Source: Cyclobacteriaceae bacterium
GTDB taxonomy: Bacteria > Bacteroidota > Bacteroidia > Cytophagales > Cyclobacteriaceae
Direction: 5' to 3'
Length of the DNA: 7,663 bases
Assembly: GCA_025455445.1 (NCBI GenBank)
Contig: JALOMN010000060.1
Coordinates: forward strand, 1 to 7,663
Shown: one piece after another, positions 1 to 6,700 of the stretch
How positions within the stretch are numbered: the stretch's first letter is position 1
Layout: every line of letters begins with the position of its first letter
The notes under the pieces: generated by a model
What the model was told of the DNA's origin: nothing
Seen by the model: the letters and a program-made list of their open reading frames with translations, nothing else
Database searches by the model: none
Program-made: the position numbers and the translations under genes

Positions 1-492
1 CTCGATGCATTGCGGGGAGATCACCGCAAAGTAATATTGTGGGGAGTTTCATTTGCTTTGCTTGACCTGGCTGAGGCCAATGACATTGATTTAAGTCATT
101 GTATCATTATGGAAACCGGTGGTATGAAGGGCAGGCGCAAAGAACTTATCCGCGAAGAATTGCATAATTATCTCAAACAACGCTTCCATGTCAATCATAT
201 TTATTCGGAGTATGGAATGACAGAATTGATGTCGCAGGCCTATTCAATGGGTTCAGGATTTTATGAGCAACCCGCCTGTATGAAGATAATGATCCGCAAT
301 ATCAATGATCCATTTGAGCTACTTCCTGTTGGAAAAACGGGTGGTATAAATGTGATTGATTTAGCTAATTTTCATTCTTGCGCATTTATTGAAACCCAGG
401 ATTTAGGGACGCTGTACGAGGACAAAAAGTTTGAGGTTTTAGGACGGATGGATAATAGCGATGTGCGGGGTTGTAATCTATTGGTTGGGTAG
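1..492 (+). CDS. LuxE/PaaK-like acyl-adenylate-forming enzyme, C-terminal part
   Basis: This is the C-terminal end of a protein of the LuxE acyl-protein synthetase family, within the adenylate-forming (ANL) superfamily. Such enzymes activate a fatty acid with ATP and pass the acyl group to a protein or carrier thiol in the cytoplasm. Frame 1 is open from the first base, so the TTG at base 10 is not the real start and the N-terminal part lies outside the window. In the 163 visible residues I see ETGGMKGRR (about 38-46), typical of LuxE-like proteins; YGMTEL (71-76), matching the ANL YGxTE adenylate-binding motif; and GRMDNSDVRG (148-157), matching the GRxD hinge motif before the small C-terminal lid. 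The gene ends in TAG. No luciferase or luxCD genes are in view, so a bioluminescence role is not suggested. The substrate is unknown. Family assignment is fairly sure; the exact function is not. Confidence 0.82.
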   Translation, partial: LDALRGDHRKVILWGVSFALLDLAEANDIDLSHCIIMETGGMKGRRKELIREELHNYLKQRFHVNHIYSEYGMTELMSQAYSMGSGFYEQPACMKIMIRNINDPFELLPVGKTGGINVIDLANFHSCAFIETQDLGTLYEDKKFEVLGRMDNSDVRGCNLLVG

Positions 493-529
493 GCTATAAG
501 TTACCTGTGGCCAGGATTCGAACCTATTA

Positions 530-560
530 TTTGCAGGAAGACAAAAGATTAATATCTTTG
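530..560 (+). promoter_or_regulatory. Bacteroidetes-type sigma-ABfr promoter of the small lipoprotein gene
   Basis: TTTG at 530-533 is followed after 19 bases by TATCTTTG at 553-560. This matches the known Bacteroidetes housekeeping promoter (-33 TTTG and -7 TAnnTTTG, about 19-21 bases apart). It would start transcription near 565-568, about 15 bases before the ATG at 582. The match is read directly from the sequence; promoter activity is inferred. Confidence 0.7.
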
Positions 561-581
561 TTATAATCAAAAATCATATCT

Positions 582-701
582 ATGAAGAAAGTTTTCGCAT
601 TTGCAGCTCTTCTCGGTCTATTGACAGCGTGCAGCCAGTATACCTGTCCTACTTATTCCAAGAAGGAGATCAAAAAGGAAGAGACTACCAAGAGAATCTG
701 A
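582..701 (+). CDS. very small lipoprotein, 39 residues
   Basis: This short reading frame starts at ATG 582 and stops at TGA 699-701. It encodes a positively charged start (MKK), a hydrophobic stretch (VFAFAALLGLL, about residues 4-14) and a lipobox LTAC (14-17). Cys17 would therefore be lipidated after signal peptidase II cleavage, leaving a mature peptide of only 23 residues. That peptide contains a CPTYSKKEIKKEE-like segment and is strongly charged. From memory, short lipoproteins with a CPTY-lysine tail recur in Bacteroidota, but I could not check this. A good promoter lies just upstream. The gene converges on the response regulator, with 3 bases between the two stop codons and no visible terminator. 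The molecular role is unknown; it is probably anchored in an envelope membrane. The signal peptide, lipobox and promoter together make it a likely real gene despite its size. Confidence 0.75.
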   Translation: MKKVFAFAALLGLLTACSQYTCPTYSKKEIKKEETTKRI

Positions 702-704
702 TTC

Positions 705-1865
705 CTACAGGTATTTCTTTACTTCGGTGGGGTTGATTACATCCTCACTCATGATTACCAAACGTTCCGTTACATTTCTTAATTCACGGATGTTTCCAGT
801 CCAGTCATGTTGTTGAAGCAACTTCAGCGCTTCTTTATTTATTTCTTTTTTGCGTGTTCCATATTCATGGGCAATATCATCCAGAAATTTATCCACCAGA
901 ATTTCAATATCATCCTTCCGCTCGTTTAAGGATGGCACTTTAATGACAATCACCGAAAGGCGGTGATATAAATCTTCTCTGAAACGACCTTCCGCGATTT
1001 CTTTTTTCAAGTCTTTGTTGGTAGCCGCCAACACGCGCACGTTTACAGCAATATCTTTATCACCACCCACCCGGGTAATTTTATTTTCCTGTAAAGCGCG
1101 CAACACTTTTGCTTGCGCAGCCAGGCTCATATCACCGATTTCATCTAAAAAAATTGTACCGCCTTCAGCCAATTCAAATTTTCCCAATCGTTGTTTTATG
1201 GCGGAGGTAAATGCTCCTTTTTCATGACCGAAAAGCTCGCTTTCAATTAACTCGGAAGGAATAGCCGCGCAATTAACCTCCACAAACTGCCCGTTGCTGC
1301 GGGCACTTTTTTCATGTAACTGACGCGCCACTAATTCTTTTCCCGAGCCGTTCGGCCCCGTAATCAACACCCGCGCATCTGTGGGTGCCACTTTTTCAAT
1401 CATCTCCAATACATCCTTAATCGGTTTTGAATTACCGATTATCTGATACTTCTGTGATACTTTTTTCTTGAGTGTTTTGGTTTCTTTAACCAAATGGTTT
1501 TTATCAAGTGCATTTCGCAGCGTTATTAACAACCTGTTGAGGTCGGGTGGCTTTTGAAGGAAATCATATGCCCCTAGTTTGGTAGCATCTACTGCAATTT
1601 CGGTGGTGCCGTGTGCGGAAATCATAATGAAGGTGGTGCCTATTCCTTTTTCTTTGGCTTGCTGAAGCACTTCCATACCATCCATCTTTGGCATTTTGAT
1701 GTCGCAAAAGGCAACGTCATAGACTTCACTTTCCAGTTTGGCCAATCCTTCTGCACCATCTTTTGCTTCGTCTACTTCCAGCTTCAGTTCTTTCTGGTCT
1801 TTTAAAATATCTTTCAGCACCGCACGGATGGCTGCTTCGTCTTCGATGAGTAATACTTTGGGCAC
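705..1865 (-). CDS. sigma-54-type response regulator (REC-AAA+), no HTH domain
   Basis: This is an NtrC-family response regulator of 386 residues. The receiver domain (about 1-120) has the acidic pair E8-D9, phospho-acceptor D55 (CDIKMPK), S83 and K105. A lysine-rich linker (about 121-140) leads to a sigma-54-interacting AAA+ domain (about 141-378). That domain has Walker A GPNGSGKE (170-177), the sigma-54 contact loop GAFTSA (217-222), Walker B FLDE (239-242), sensor I ATN (281-283), arginine-finger region GRFRED (293-298) and sensor II GNIREL (357-362). The protein ends at 386, just after the AAA+ lid; the Fis-type HTH of NtrC proteins (usually about 450-470 residues) is absent. The downstream DNA shows no HTH in another frame, so this does not look like a recent frameshift. 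The start is GTG at 1865; no in-frame ATG lies before the upstream stop codon. The ATPase would remodel RNA polymerase bound to sigma-54. No partner histidine kinase is in the window, so signal and targets are unknown. Confidence 0.93.
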   Translation of the reverse strand: MPKVLLIEDEAAIRAVLKDILKDQKELKLEVDEAKDGAEGLAKLESEVYDVAFCDIKMPKMDGMEVLQQAKEKGIGTTFIMISAHGTTEIAVDATKLGAYDFLQKPPDLNRLLITLRNALDKNHLVKETKTLKKKVSQKYQIIGNSKPIKDVLEMIEKVAPTDARVLITGPNGSGKELVARQLHEKSARSNGQFVEVNCAAIPSELIESELFGHEKGAFTSAIKQRLGKFELAEGGTIFLDEIGDMSLAAQAKVLRALQENKITRVGGDKDIAVNVRVLAATNKDLKKEIAEGRFREDLYHRLSVIVIKVPSLNERKDDIEILVDKFLDDIAHEYGTRKKEINKEALKLLQQHDWTGNIRELRNVTERLVIMSEDVINPTEVKKYL

Positions 1866-1890
1866 AATTATTCTTTTTAGTAGAAAATTA

Positions 1891-1909
1891 ATTTAAAAAA
1901 ATGCAAGCC
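1891..1909 (-). terminator. possible 3' end signal of rnpB: U-tract after the P1 strand
   Basis: On the minus strand the 3' strand of the RNase P P1 helix (1901-1909) runs directly into a run of seven T residues (1895-1901). P1 plus the U-tract could act as a factor-independent terminator. However, the partner strand is almost 400 bases away and I find no local hairpin, so termination may be weak or depend on 3' processing. The response regulator start codon lies only 34 bases further on. Confidence 0.35.
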
Positions 1910-2296
1910 TGTAAGCCGGGTTCTGTACCCTGACGGAACCGTCAGGGTGCTTATCATTTATCTCGCCCTGACGTTGCCATCAGGATCTAGCAGCCTACCC
2001 AATCACGCCAGCGTTAACTATTAGCGAGCAGCTAATCACTTTCGTGGACGTGACCTATTTGGCCTTTCAACTCGTAAGGTTTACCATGCCCCTGATGTCG
2101 CCACCAGGGCGGTGGGCTCTTACTCCACCTTTTCACCTTTTCCCCGGCCCGAACGAATCGGAATGAGGTAGTTTATTTTCTGTGGCACTGTCTGTTACCC
2201 CGACAAGTCAGGGCACCTTCCTGTTAGGAAGTACGATGCTCTGTGTTGCCCGGACTTTCCTCCCCGACATGTCGTGGCGATAAGCCGGCTTGCATT
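1900..2296 (-). ncRNA. rnpB: RNase P RNA, bacterial type A
   Basis: This is the catalytic RNA of ribonuclease P, which trims the 5' leader from pre-tRNAs together with the RnpA protein. The minus strand shows the family's conserved blocks in order: GAGGAAAGTCCGGGC (2249-2263, CR I/P4 5' side), a CAGTGCCACAGAAA block (CR II/III), a GTAAGAGCCCACC block, GGGTAGGCTGCTAGATCC (P15 region) and ACAGAACCCGGCTTA (1912-1926, CR V/P4 3' side). The ends are set by the P1 helix, a perfect 10-base-pair match between 2287-2296 and 1900-1909. Hairpins with GNRA loops at 2090-2109 (GCGA) and 1967-1984 (GCAA) fit P14 and P18 of type A RNAs. A 10-base-pair palindromic arm at 1927-1948 fits P19. The length of about 397 nucleotides is normal for this class. 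A -7 element lies just upstream of the 5' end. Confidence 0.97.
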
Positions 2297-2301
2297 ATCA
2301 G

Positions 2302-2309
2302 CAAAGGTA
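2302..2309 (-). promoter_or_regulatory. -7 promoter element of rnpB
   Basis: The minus strand reads TACCTTTG here, an exact match to the Bacteroidetes -7 consensus TAnnTTTG. It lies 6 bases before the inferred RNase P RNA 5' end at 2296, which is the expected distance to a start site. In a scan by eye I found no other match on the minus strand. No clear TTTG lies 19-21 bases further upstream, so the -33 half is weak or degenerate. Confidence 0.6.
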
Positions 2310-2364
2310 ACTACTAAAACCTATTTTGGTGATGATTAAATAAGCAAGCGTGTAATATGCACTC

Positions 2365-2763
2365 TTAGTGCTTATCAGAGCCAGTCAGTTTCAATTCGTA
2401 CTGGTCGGCCAGGTTGGCAACTTCCTGCACCATTTCGCTTACTGATTTTTCATCAATACCATCATGGGCAGTCACAGCTTCAATCACAATATGATTTTCA
2501 TGTATCGCAAAGCGGCAATAATTGAAAAAGGCAGCTTGTTCAAGCAATAATCTGAAGTCAATAGACGGATTCACATCACATACTTTTGAACTTATGGTAA
2601 CCAGTTTGCGATTGTAAAGATCATTCTTTTTAATCGTACCAATCACTGTTTGATAGCGATTACCCGAAACGGGCACGATAATGATTGATTGTTCTTCATT
2701 GTATTCGGTGTATTGACCACCGATCTGGTCTGCATACTTTTTAAGGAAGGAAGTTAAATCCAT
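2365..2763 (-). CDS. YbjN / type III secretion chaperone-like protein (putative)
   Basis: A small soluble protein of 132 residues, starting at ATG 2763 and ending in TAA. No signal peptide or membrane segment is visible, so it should be cytoplasmic. The pattern is an N-terminal helix (about 1-14), a run of beta strands (about 15-60), then the segment SIDFRLLLEQAAFFNYCRFA (67-86), a strand (90-98), and a C-terminal helix rich in alternating hydrophobic and acidic residues (SEMVQEVANLADQYELKL, 109-126). This order, and the pairing of an LLE..A..NYCRF segment with a final EVA..AD..E helix, resembles the YbjN/CesT-like chaperone fold, whose members bind partner proteins. No catalytic motif is seen. 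The gene starts 56 bases downstream of the DUF2279 stop codon on the same strand, so it may be part of the tamB transcript, and it ends 68 bases before rnpB. That it is a real gene is likely; the fold is a guess from pattern, and the function is unknown. Confidence 0.72.
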   Translation of the reverse strand: MDLTSFLKKYADQIGGQYTEYNEEQSIIIVPVSGNRYQTVIGTIKKNDLYNRKLVTISSKVCDVNPSIDFRLLLEQAAFFNYCRFAIHENHIVIEAVTAHDGIDEKSVSEMVQEVANLADQYELKLTGSDKH

Positions 2764-2819
2764 TGCGTTGAGGTTTAGTTTTCGAATTTATGAAAATAGC
2801 AGATATGTTGATCGCTTCC

Positions 2820-3728
2820 TTAAAAATAAAAGGCATATGCCTTTACTTTATTTTGAGAAAACTCTAATGCCGGGGCGGGTAACCTAATCATATTTGCAAA
2901 GTAGATGAGCGTATTCACCAATTTTGAACGTGAATGGATGCCGGTAAGGTCGAAGTCAATTGCCAGGTAATATTGCCTGTAGGGATATAATCCCGCTTCG
3001 ATGTTCATCTCATCCTGCGCATAAATCATGTTTTCGGCTCCATAGCCCACAGCAAGATTTAGCCATTTTGGAAACCGCATAAATTTGTCCATGTCGATAG
3101 AAAGCCAATAAGTTTGGCCGTTATAATCTTTTATAATTTGTTCTGCCAGGGTGGACCCTAACGTGCCTGGACGTTGGTCTGCGAATTCAGTAGTGTGAAA
3201 TGAGAATTTAGGATATATGCGGGTTTCTTTCCACAATGCCTGTTGCCCAAGGAATATGCCAGCTCCAATTCCGTTGGCTAATAAATCAGTTGCTGAGGCA
3301 CCATAACCTGCAGAGAATCCATCCATCACTTCGATGGAAGACATCATCACAAAGGCAGTAAGTGTGCCATAGAGATCTGATTTCTTTTTCGGCACACCAC
3401 TCCATTGGAATAGTTGTGATTGTATGGATGATAATTGAAAGGTTGAATACAGGTGGCCTACCTTATCTACTTGTTTCCACTCACTGGCATCGTTGAAGAA
3501 ATGGAATGATTGCTTGTCATATTGGCTGTACCAGATATTGTTAAGCGCAATCAGCGTTGCTGTGTAGGTGGCTCCTGTGCCAATAATTACACCAGTAAGT
3601 CGTTTATGATTAATTGAATCTGAGGCGAGCTGTTGTGTATGAGCCGTAAAACCAAAGAATAGTAAAAAAACACTCGTCAGCGCGATACGAAAATGAACTG
3701 GTATGTTCATCCTATTTAGCTTACTCAT
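2820..3728 (-). CDS. exported DUF2279 family protein
   Basis: A protein of 302 residues when started at ATG 3728. The frame also has a TTG at 3746, but the ATG gives an 8-base overlap (ATGAGTAA) with the tamB stop codon, a typical coupled start; ATG 3710 is another option. The N-terminus carries a signal peptide with hydrophobic core IALTSVFLLFFGFTA (about 15-29) and likely cleavage before the QQ at 32-33. Further on are a hydrophobic segment (about 45-63), the motif DKVGHLYSTF (88-97) and EVMDGFSAGYGASATDLLAN (133-152), both typical of DUF2279 proteins as I remember them, followed by a beta-rich C-terminal half (about 200-302) ending in an aromatic YAFYF. The pattern suggests a periplasmic or outer-membrane-associated protein. 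The biochemical function of the family is unknown to me. Its coupling to tamB suggests an envelope role, which is an inference. Confidence 0.83.
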   Translation of the reverse strand: MSKLNRMNIPVHFRIALTSVFLLFFGFTAHTQQLASDSINHKRLTGVIIGTGATYTATLIALNNIWYSQYDKQSFHFFNDASEWKQVDKVGHLYSTFQLSSIQSQLFQWSGVPKKKSDLYGTLTAFVMMSSIEVMDGFSAGYGASATDLLANGIGAGIFLGQQALWKETRIYPKFSFHTTEFADQRPGTLGSTLAEQIIKDYNGQTYWLSIDMDKFMRFPKWLNLAVGYGAENMIYAQDEMNIEAGLYPYRQYYLAIDFDLTGIHSRSKLVNTLIYFANMIRLPAPALEFSQNKVKAYAFYF

Positions 3729-6700
3729 TGTTTTCAATTTCTTCAAGAATACCTTCTTCCTGAGTAGGATTTTCCTCCAATTCTTTTTTGCGTCTTTCGC
3801 GGCTTGTATTCAGTAAGTCTTTTAATTTGTTAAAATTTTGCGTGTGCAGTAAACTTACACCGGTTGTCATTGCGGTTTGTGTACCATATGCATTAGTTGT
3901 AGTCGAGTTAAAATTAGATCGGCTAAACATTTTCACTTTAAGCTTGCCATCCGGGGTAAGCAAGTAGTCGATTGTCCAGTCGCCCAGCATGCTTGCTACA
4001 TCTGTTTTAGCATATTCAGTGGAGAAGGAACCATCGCGGGTGATTCTTAACCTTCCATTTAAGAATGAATAGGAGAGACGTAACTGAAATGTATTGAATG
4101 CTTCCTGATCCATCGTGCCAAGATCAATGTTAATCTCTAGATTTTGATCAACCTGGGTGAGCCAATAGCTAAGCTGATTGGAGAGAAATTCACTCACACT
4201 ATTATAAATGGATCCACTGGTGCTGAATGCATCCTGTGAGGAGAACCTGCGCAACACGATTAAACTAAATACTTGTCTTTTTAATTCTTGTTCATCTAAT
4301 CTTGATTTAAATGCACTGAATTGAAAGTTTAATCTTACCGGGGCAGGTTCGCCTTCTACCACAATAGATTCGGGTAAATCTTTGGCTTGTATATCAAACT
4401 GTATTTGTGGCGAGAGCATTGGGCCATCCAGTTTAAGAAGCACTTCAATCGGATATTTTCTTCTGATTTGCGGAGAGGAGAGGGCATTCGCACTCACCTG
4501 GTTTTCAAGAATGGGGCCCAGTGAAGCAAGTTGCCTGTAATTGGCGTTCACATTCATTACACCAGCGTAAGGGTCGCCATACCAACTGATACGACTGCCT
4601 TTACCAATATTAAATTCTTTATTGATAATATCGTATAGCGTGAAGTTATAGTTACCACTTTCAAATTCGAAAAGACCAAACATGTTAAATTCACCTTTGG
4701 TATCCAGTTGCAACTTGATGTCGCCATTGCCATAGCCCCGAATGATGTCTCCAGCAACAATGTCAAAAATGATTTCAGCATATGCATCGGGTGTGATGTC
4801 GAGATTCAGATCCAATGTAATACCGGTGAGTTCTTGCGTTTGTGTTAATTTGGTTTTTATCTGTTCATTTTGTGTTGAATCATTCAAGTCGATAAACCGG
4901 ATGTATTCACTTTTTTGAACGGATTCTGTTCCGCTAATTGGTATATAAATTTTGGTATTCTTTGAGGTGCGGGCGGTGGCAGAGATTTTCATATTATCTA
5001 ATGGCCCAAGGATATTTAGTTTGCCTGTGCTATATGCCTGACCGTAAAAAAGGCTGTTATCTTTCTGCGTGGTGTTCATTACCTGGAAGTTGGTGAACAC
5101 GGCATCCAGGTTAATTCTGAACCGATCAAAATTCCGATGTGTGAGATAGCCATCCAGGTAACCTTTATTTTTAAATGCATCCAGCATATCAAAATCCTCG
5201 AAGATTATTTTGTCGGGGGTCATGCGCAGCTTACCGCTGAATGAATAAAGAGTTTTAAGATAGTCGATCATGATTTTTCCATCTTCAATTTTTCCATCTC
5301 CCTGAATGCGGGGTGCTGCCAGGCTTCCTTCAATATTGTAGAAGCCCGAAAGGGTGCCATCCATCTGTGAAAATATTCCTTTTAAAAAGGGTTCAATAAT
5401 TTTAATGTTGGTTTTTTCCAACACAGCACTTACTTTCAATGGATTACTGTTATCCGGATTGTAATACCCTTCCAGAGTGAGTGTGCGCTTTTCTAAACGG
5501 TCAATAGTGAAATGAATATCAAATCGTTTTTCTTCCTGATTCCAGATATTGGTTCCATAAATATTTCCTATCAGGAAATTATCTACTTCAAAATCTTTAA
5601 TCGTTAAATCATTTTGTAGAAAGAATTTATCATACACATCTTTGGCTTGTATATTCCCATTTACTACGCCACTAAACTTCGATGTGCCAAGTGAATTTAA
5701 TACATCCAGATTAAGATTATTAAAGTACAGTTGTAAACTTTCGTCTGGATTATCGGAGAGTTTACCATCAAGTAAAATCGTTTCGTTATCATGCCTCAAT
5801 CCTAACTGATAGACCATCCACTCGCGGCCATTGTTTAGGATATAATTACTTTGATTTATCGACCATTCTTTTTCAAGTATTTTTATTGTAGTGGGTAATA
5901 TTCGAATTTTTGTGCTGTCAGATAAAAAATCAATTTCAGATTTTAGTTTTAAATAATTAGTGGTTTTTTCCTGTTCGAAATCAATATTAAAATCAATGTG
6001 ATCTTTGTCCCAGATAGCCTCACTGAATAAATTAGTAGTTGCTAATGAAGAAGAAATGATTTGTTTTTTCGAATTAAGTGTAAGCATCGCCAACACGATG
6101 GTACTGTCTGATATTTTAGACCCTGAAAACTCTAATTCATTACCCAAAAAGTATTTGCCGGAATAGGATACGGAATCTATTTCGCTGTAAGCCTGCAAGC
6201 CAATTGTGTAACCATTAAAAAATTTGCCATCTATGAGCGTGTTATCAGATACGGTTACTCCTGTTCGGAGCAATTTTAAAACCGGATTGATATGATTTAA
6301 TTCTATCGTAAATGAGGTTATGTAATCTCTGGCTTCTCTCGGTTTAGAAGCATAATACTGAAGGAGTTCATCCTTGTTGTTGCGGGCATTTAATTTAAAT
6401 TCATACACGAATTTCTGAATATCCTTAAATAAGGTAGAATAGTAAAAATTACCTTTTAATGTGACATCAGCAAAGGAGCTACTTAATCTGAGATTGCGCA
6501 GATTGTCTTCATCCATAAATGAATTTATATTAATTGAATCGAGACTAAGCGTTTCATCTTCATAATTTACGAATGCATTTCGTAATACGATTTTTCCAAA
6601 CAAACTATCCAATTCAAGACCTTTGGTATCTATATCAATATTGCTGCTTACAAATAGCGATTTATTAACAAGGCCCAACTTGTCTGCGTGTAGGGTATCT

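Noticed and set aside
42..58. Weak sigma-54-like motif on the plus strand (GG and GC doublets 12 bases apart)
   Set aside because: It is inside the LuxE-like coding region and lacks most of the other consensus bases.
505..580. Complete tRNA gene on the minus strand
   Set aside because: Only a T-arm-like segment is present; no anticodon arm, D arm or matching acceptor stem can be formed, so no functional tRNA is called.
1015..1227. 70-codon open frame on the plus strand
   Set aside because: It lies antisense inside the AAA+ domain coding region of the response regulator, has no domain-like sequence and no start signal; it is a shadow of the real gene.
1611..1805. 64-codon open frame on the plus strand
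   Set aside because: Antisense to the receiver domain of the response regulator; Phe/Cys-rich composition is typical of a shadow frame.
2359..2371. Small inverted repeat GCACT-CTT-AGTGC at the end of the YbjN-like gene
   Set aside because: The stem is only 5 base pairs, overlaps the stop codon and is not followed by a U-tract, so it is not a convincing terminator.
3079..3086. TAAATTTG match to the -7 promoter consensus on the plus strand
   Set aside because: It lies antisense within the DUF2279 gene, with no -33 element or gene downstream; this AT-rich octamer is expected by chance.
3354..3369. Sigma-54-like promoter on the minus strand (TGGCACACTTACTGCC)
   Set aside because: The GG and GC doublets are correctly spaced, which is tempting next to a sigma-54 activator, but it lies deep inside the DUF2279 coding region, far from the next gene start, and three consensus positions are off. 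One such match in several kilobases can occur by chance.
4557..4787. 76-codon open frame on the minus strand
   Set aside because: It overlaps the most conserved part of the tamB coding region in another frame, so the tamB frame is clearly the real one.
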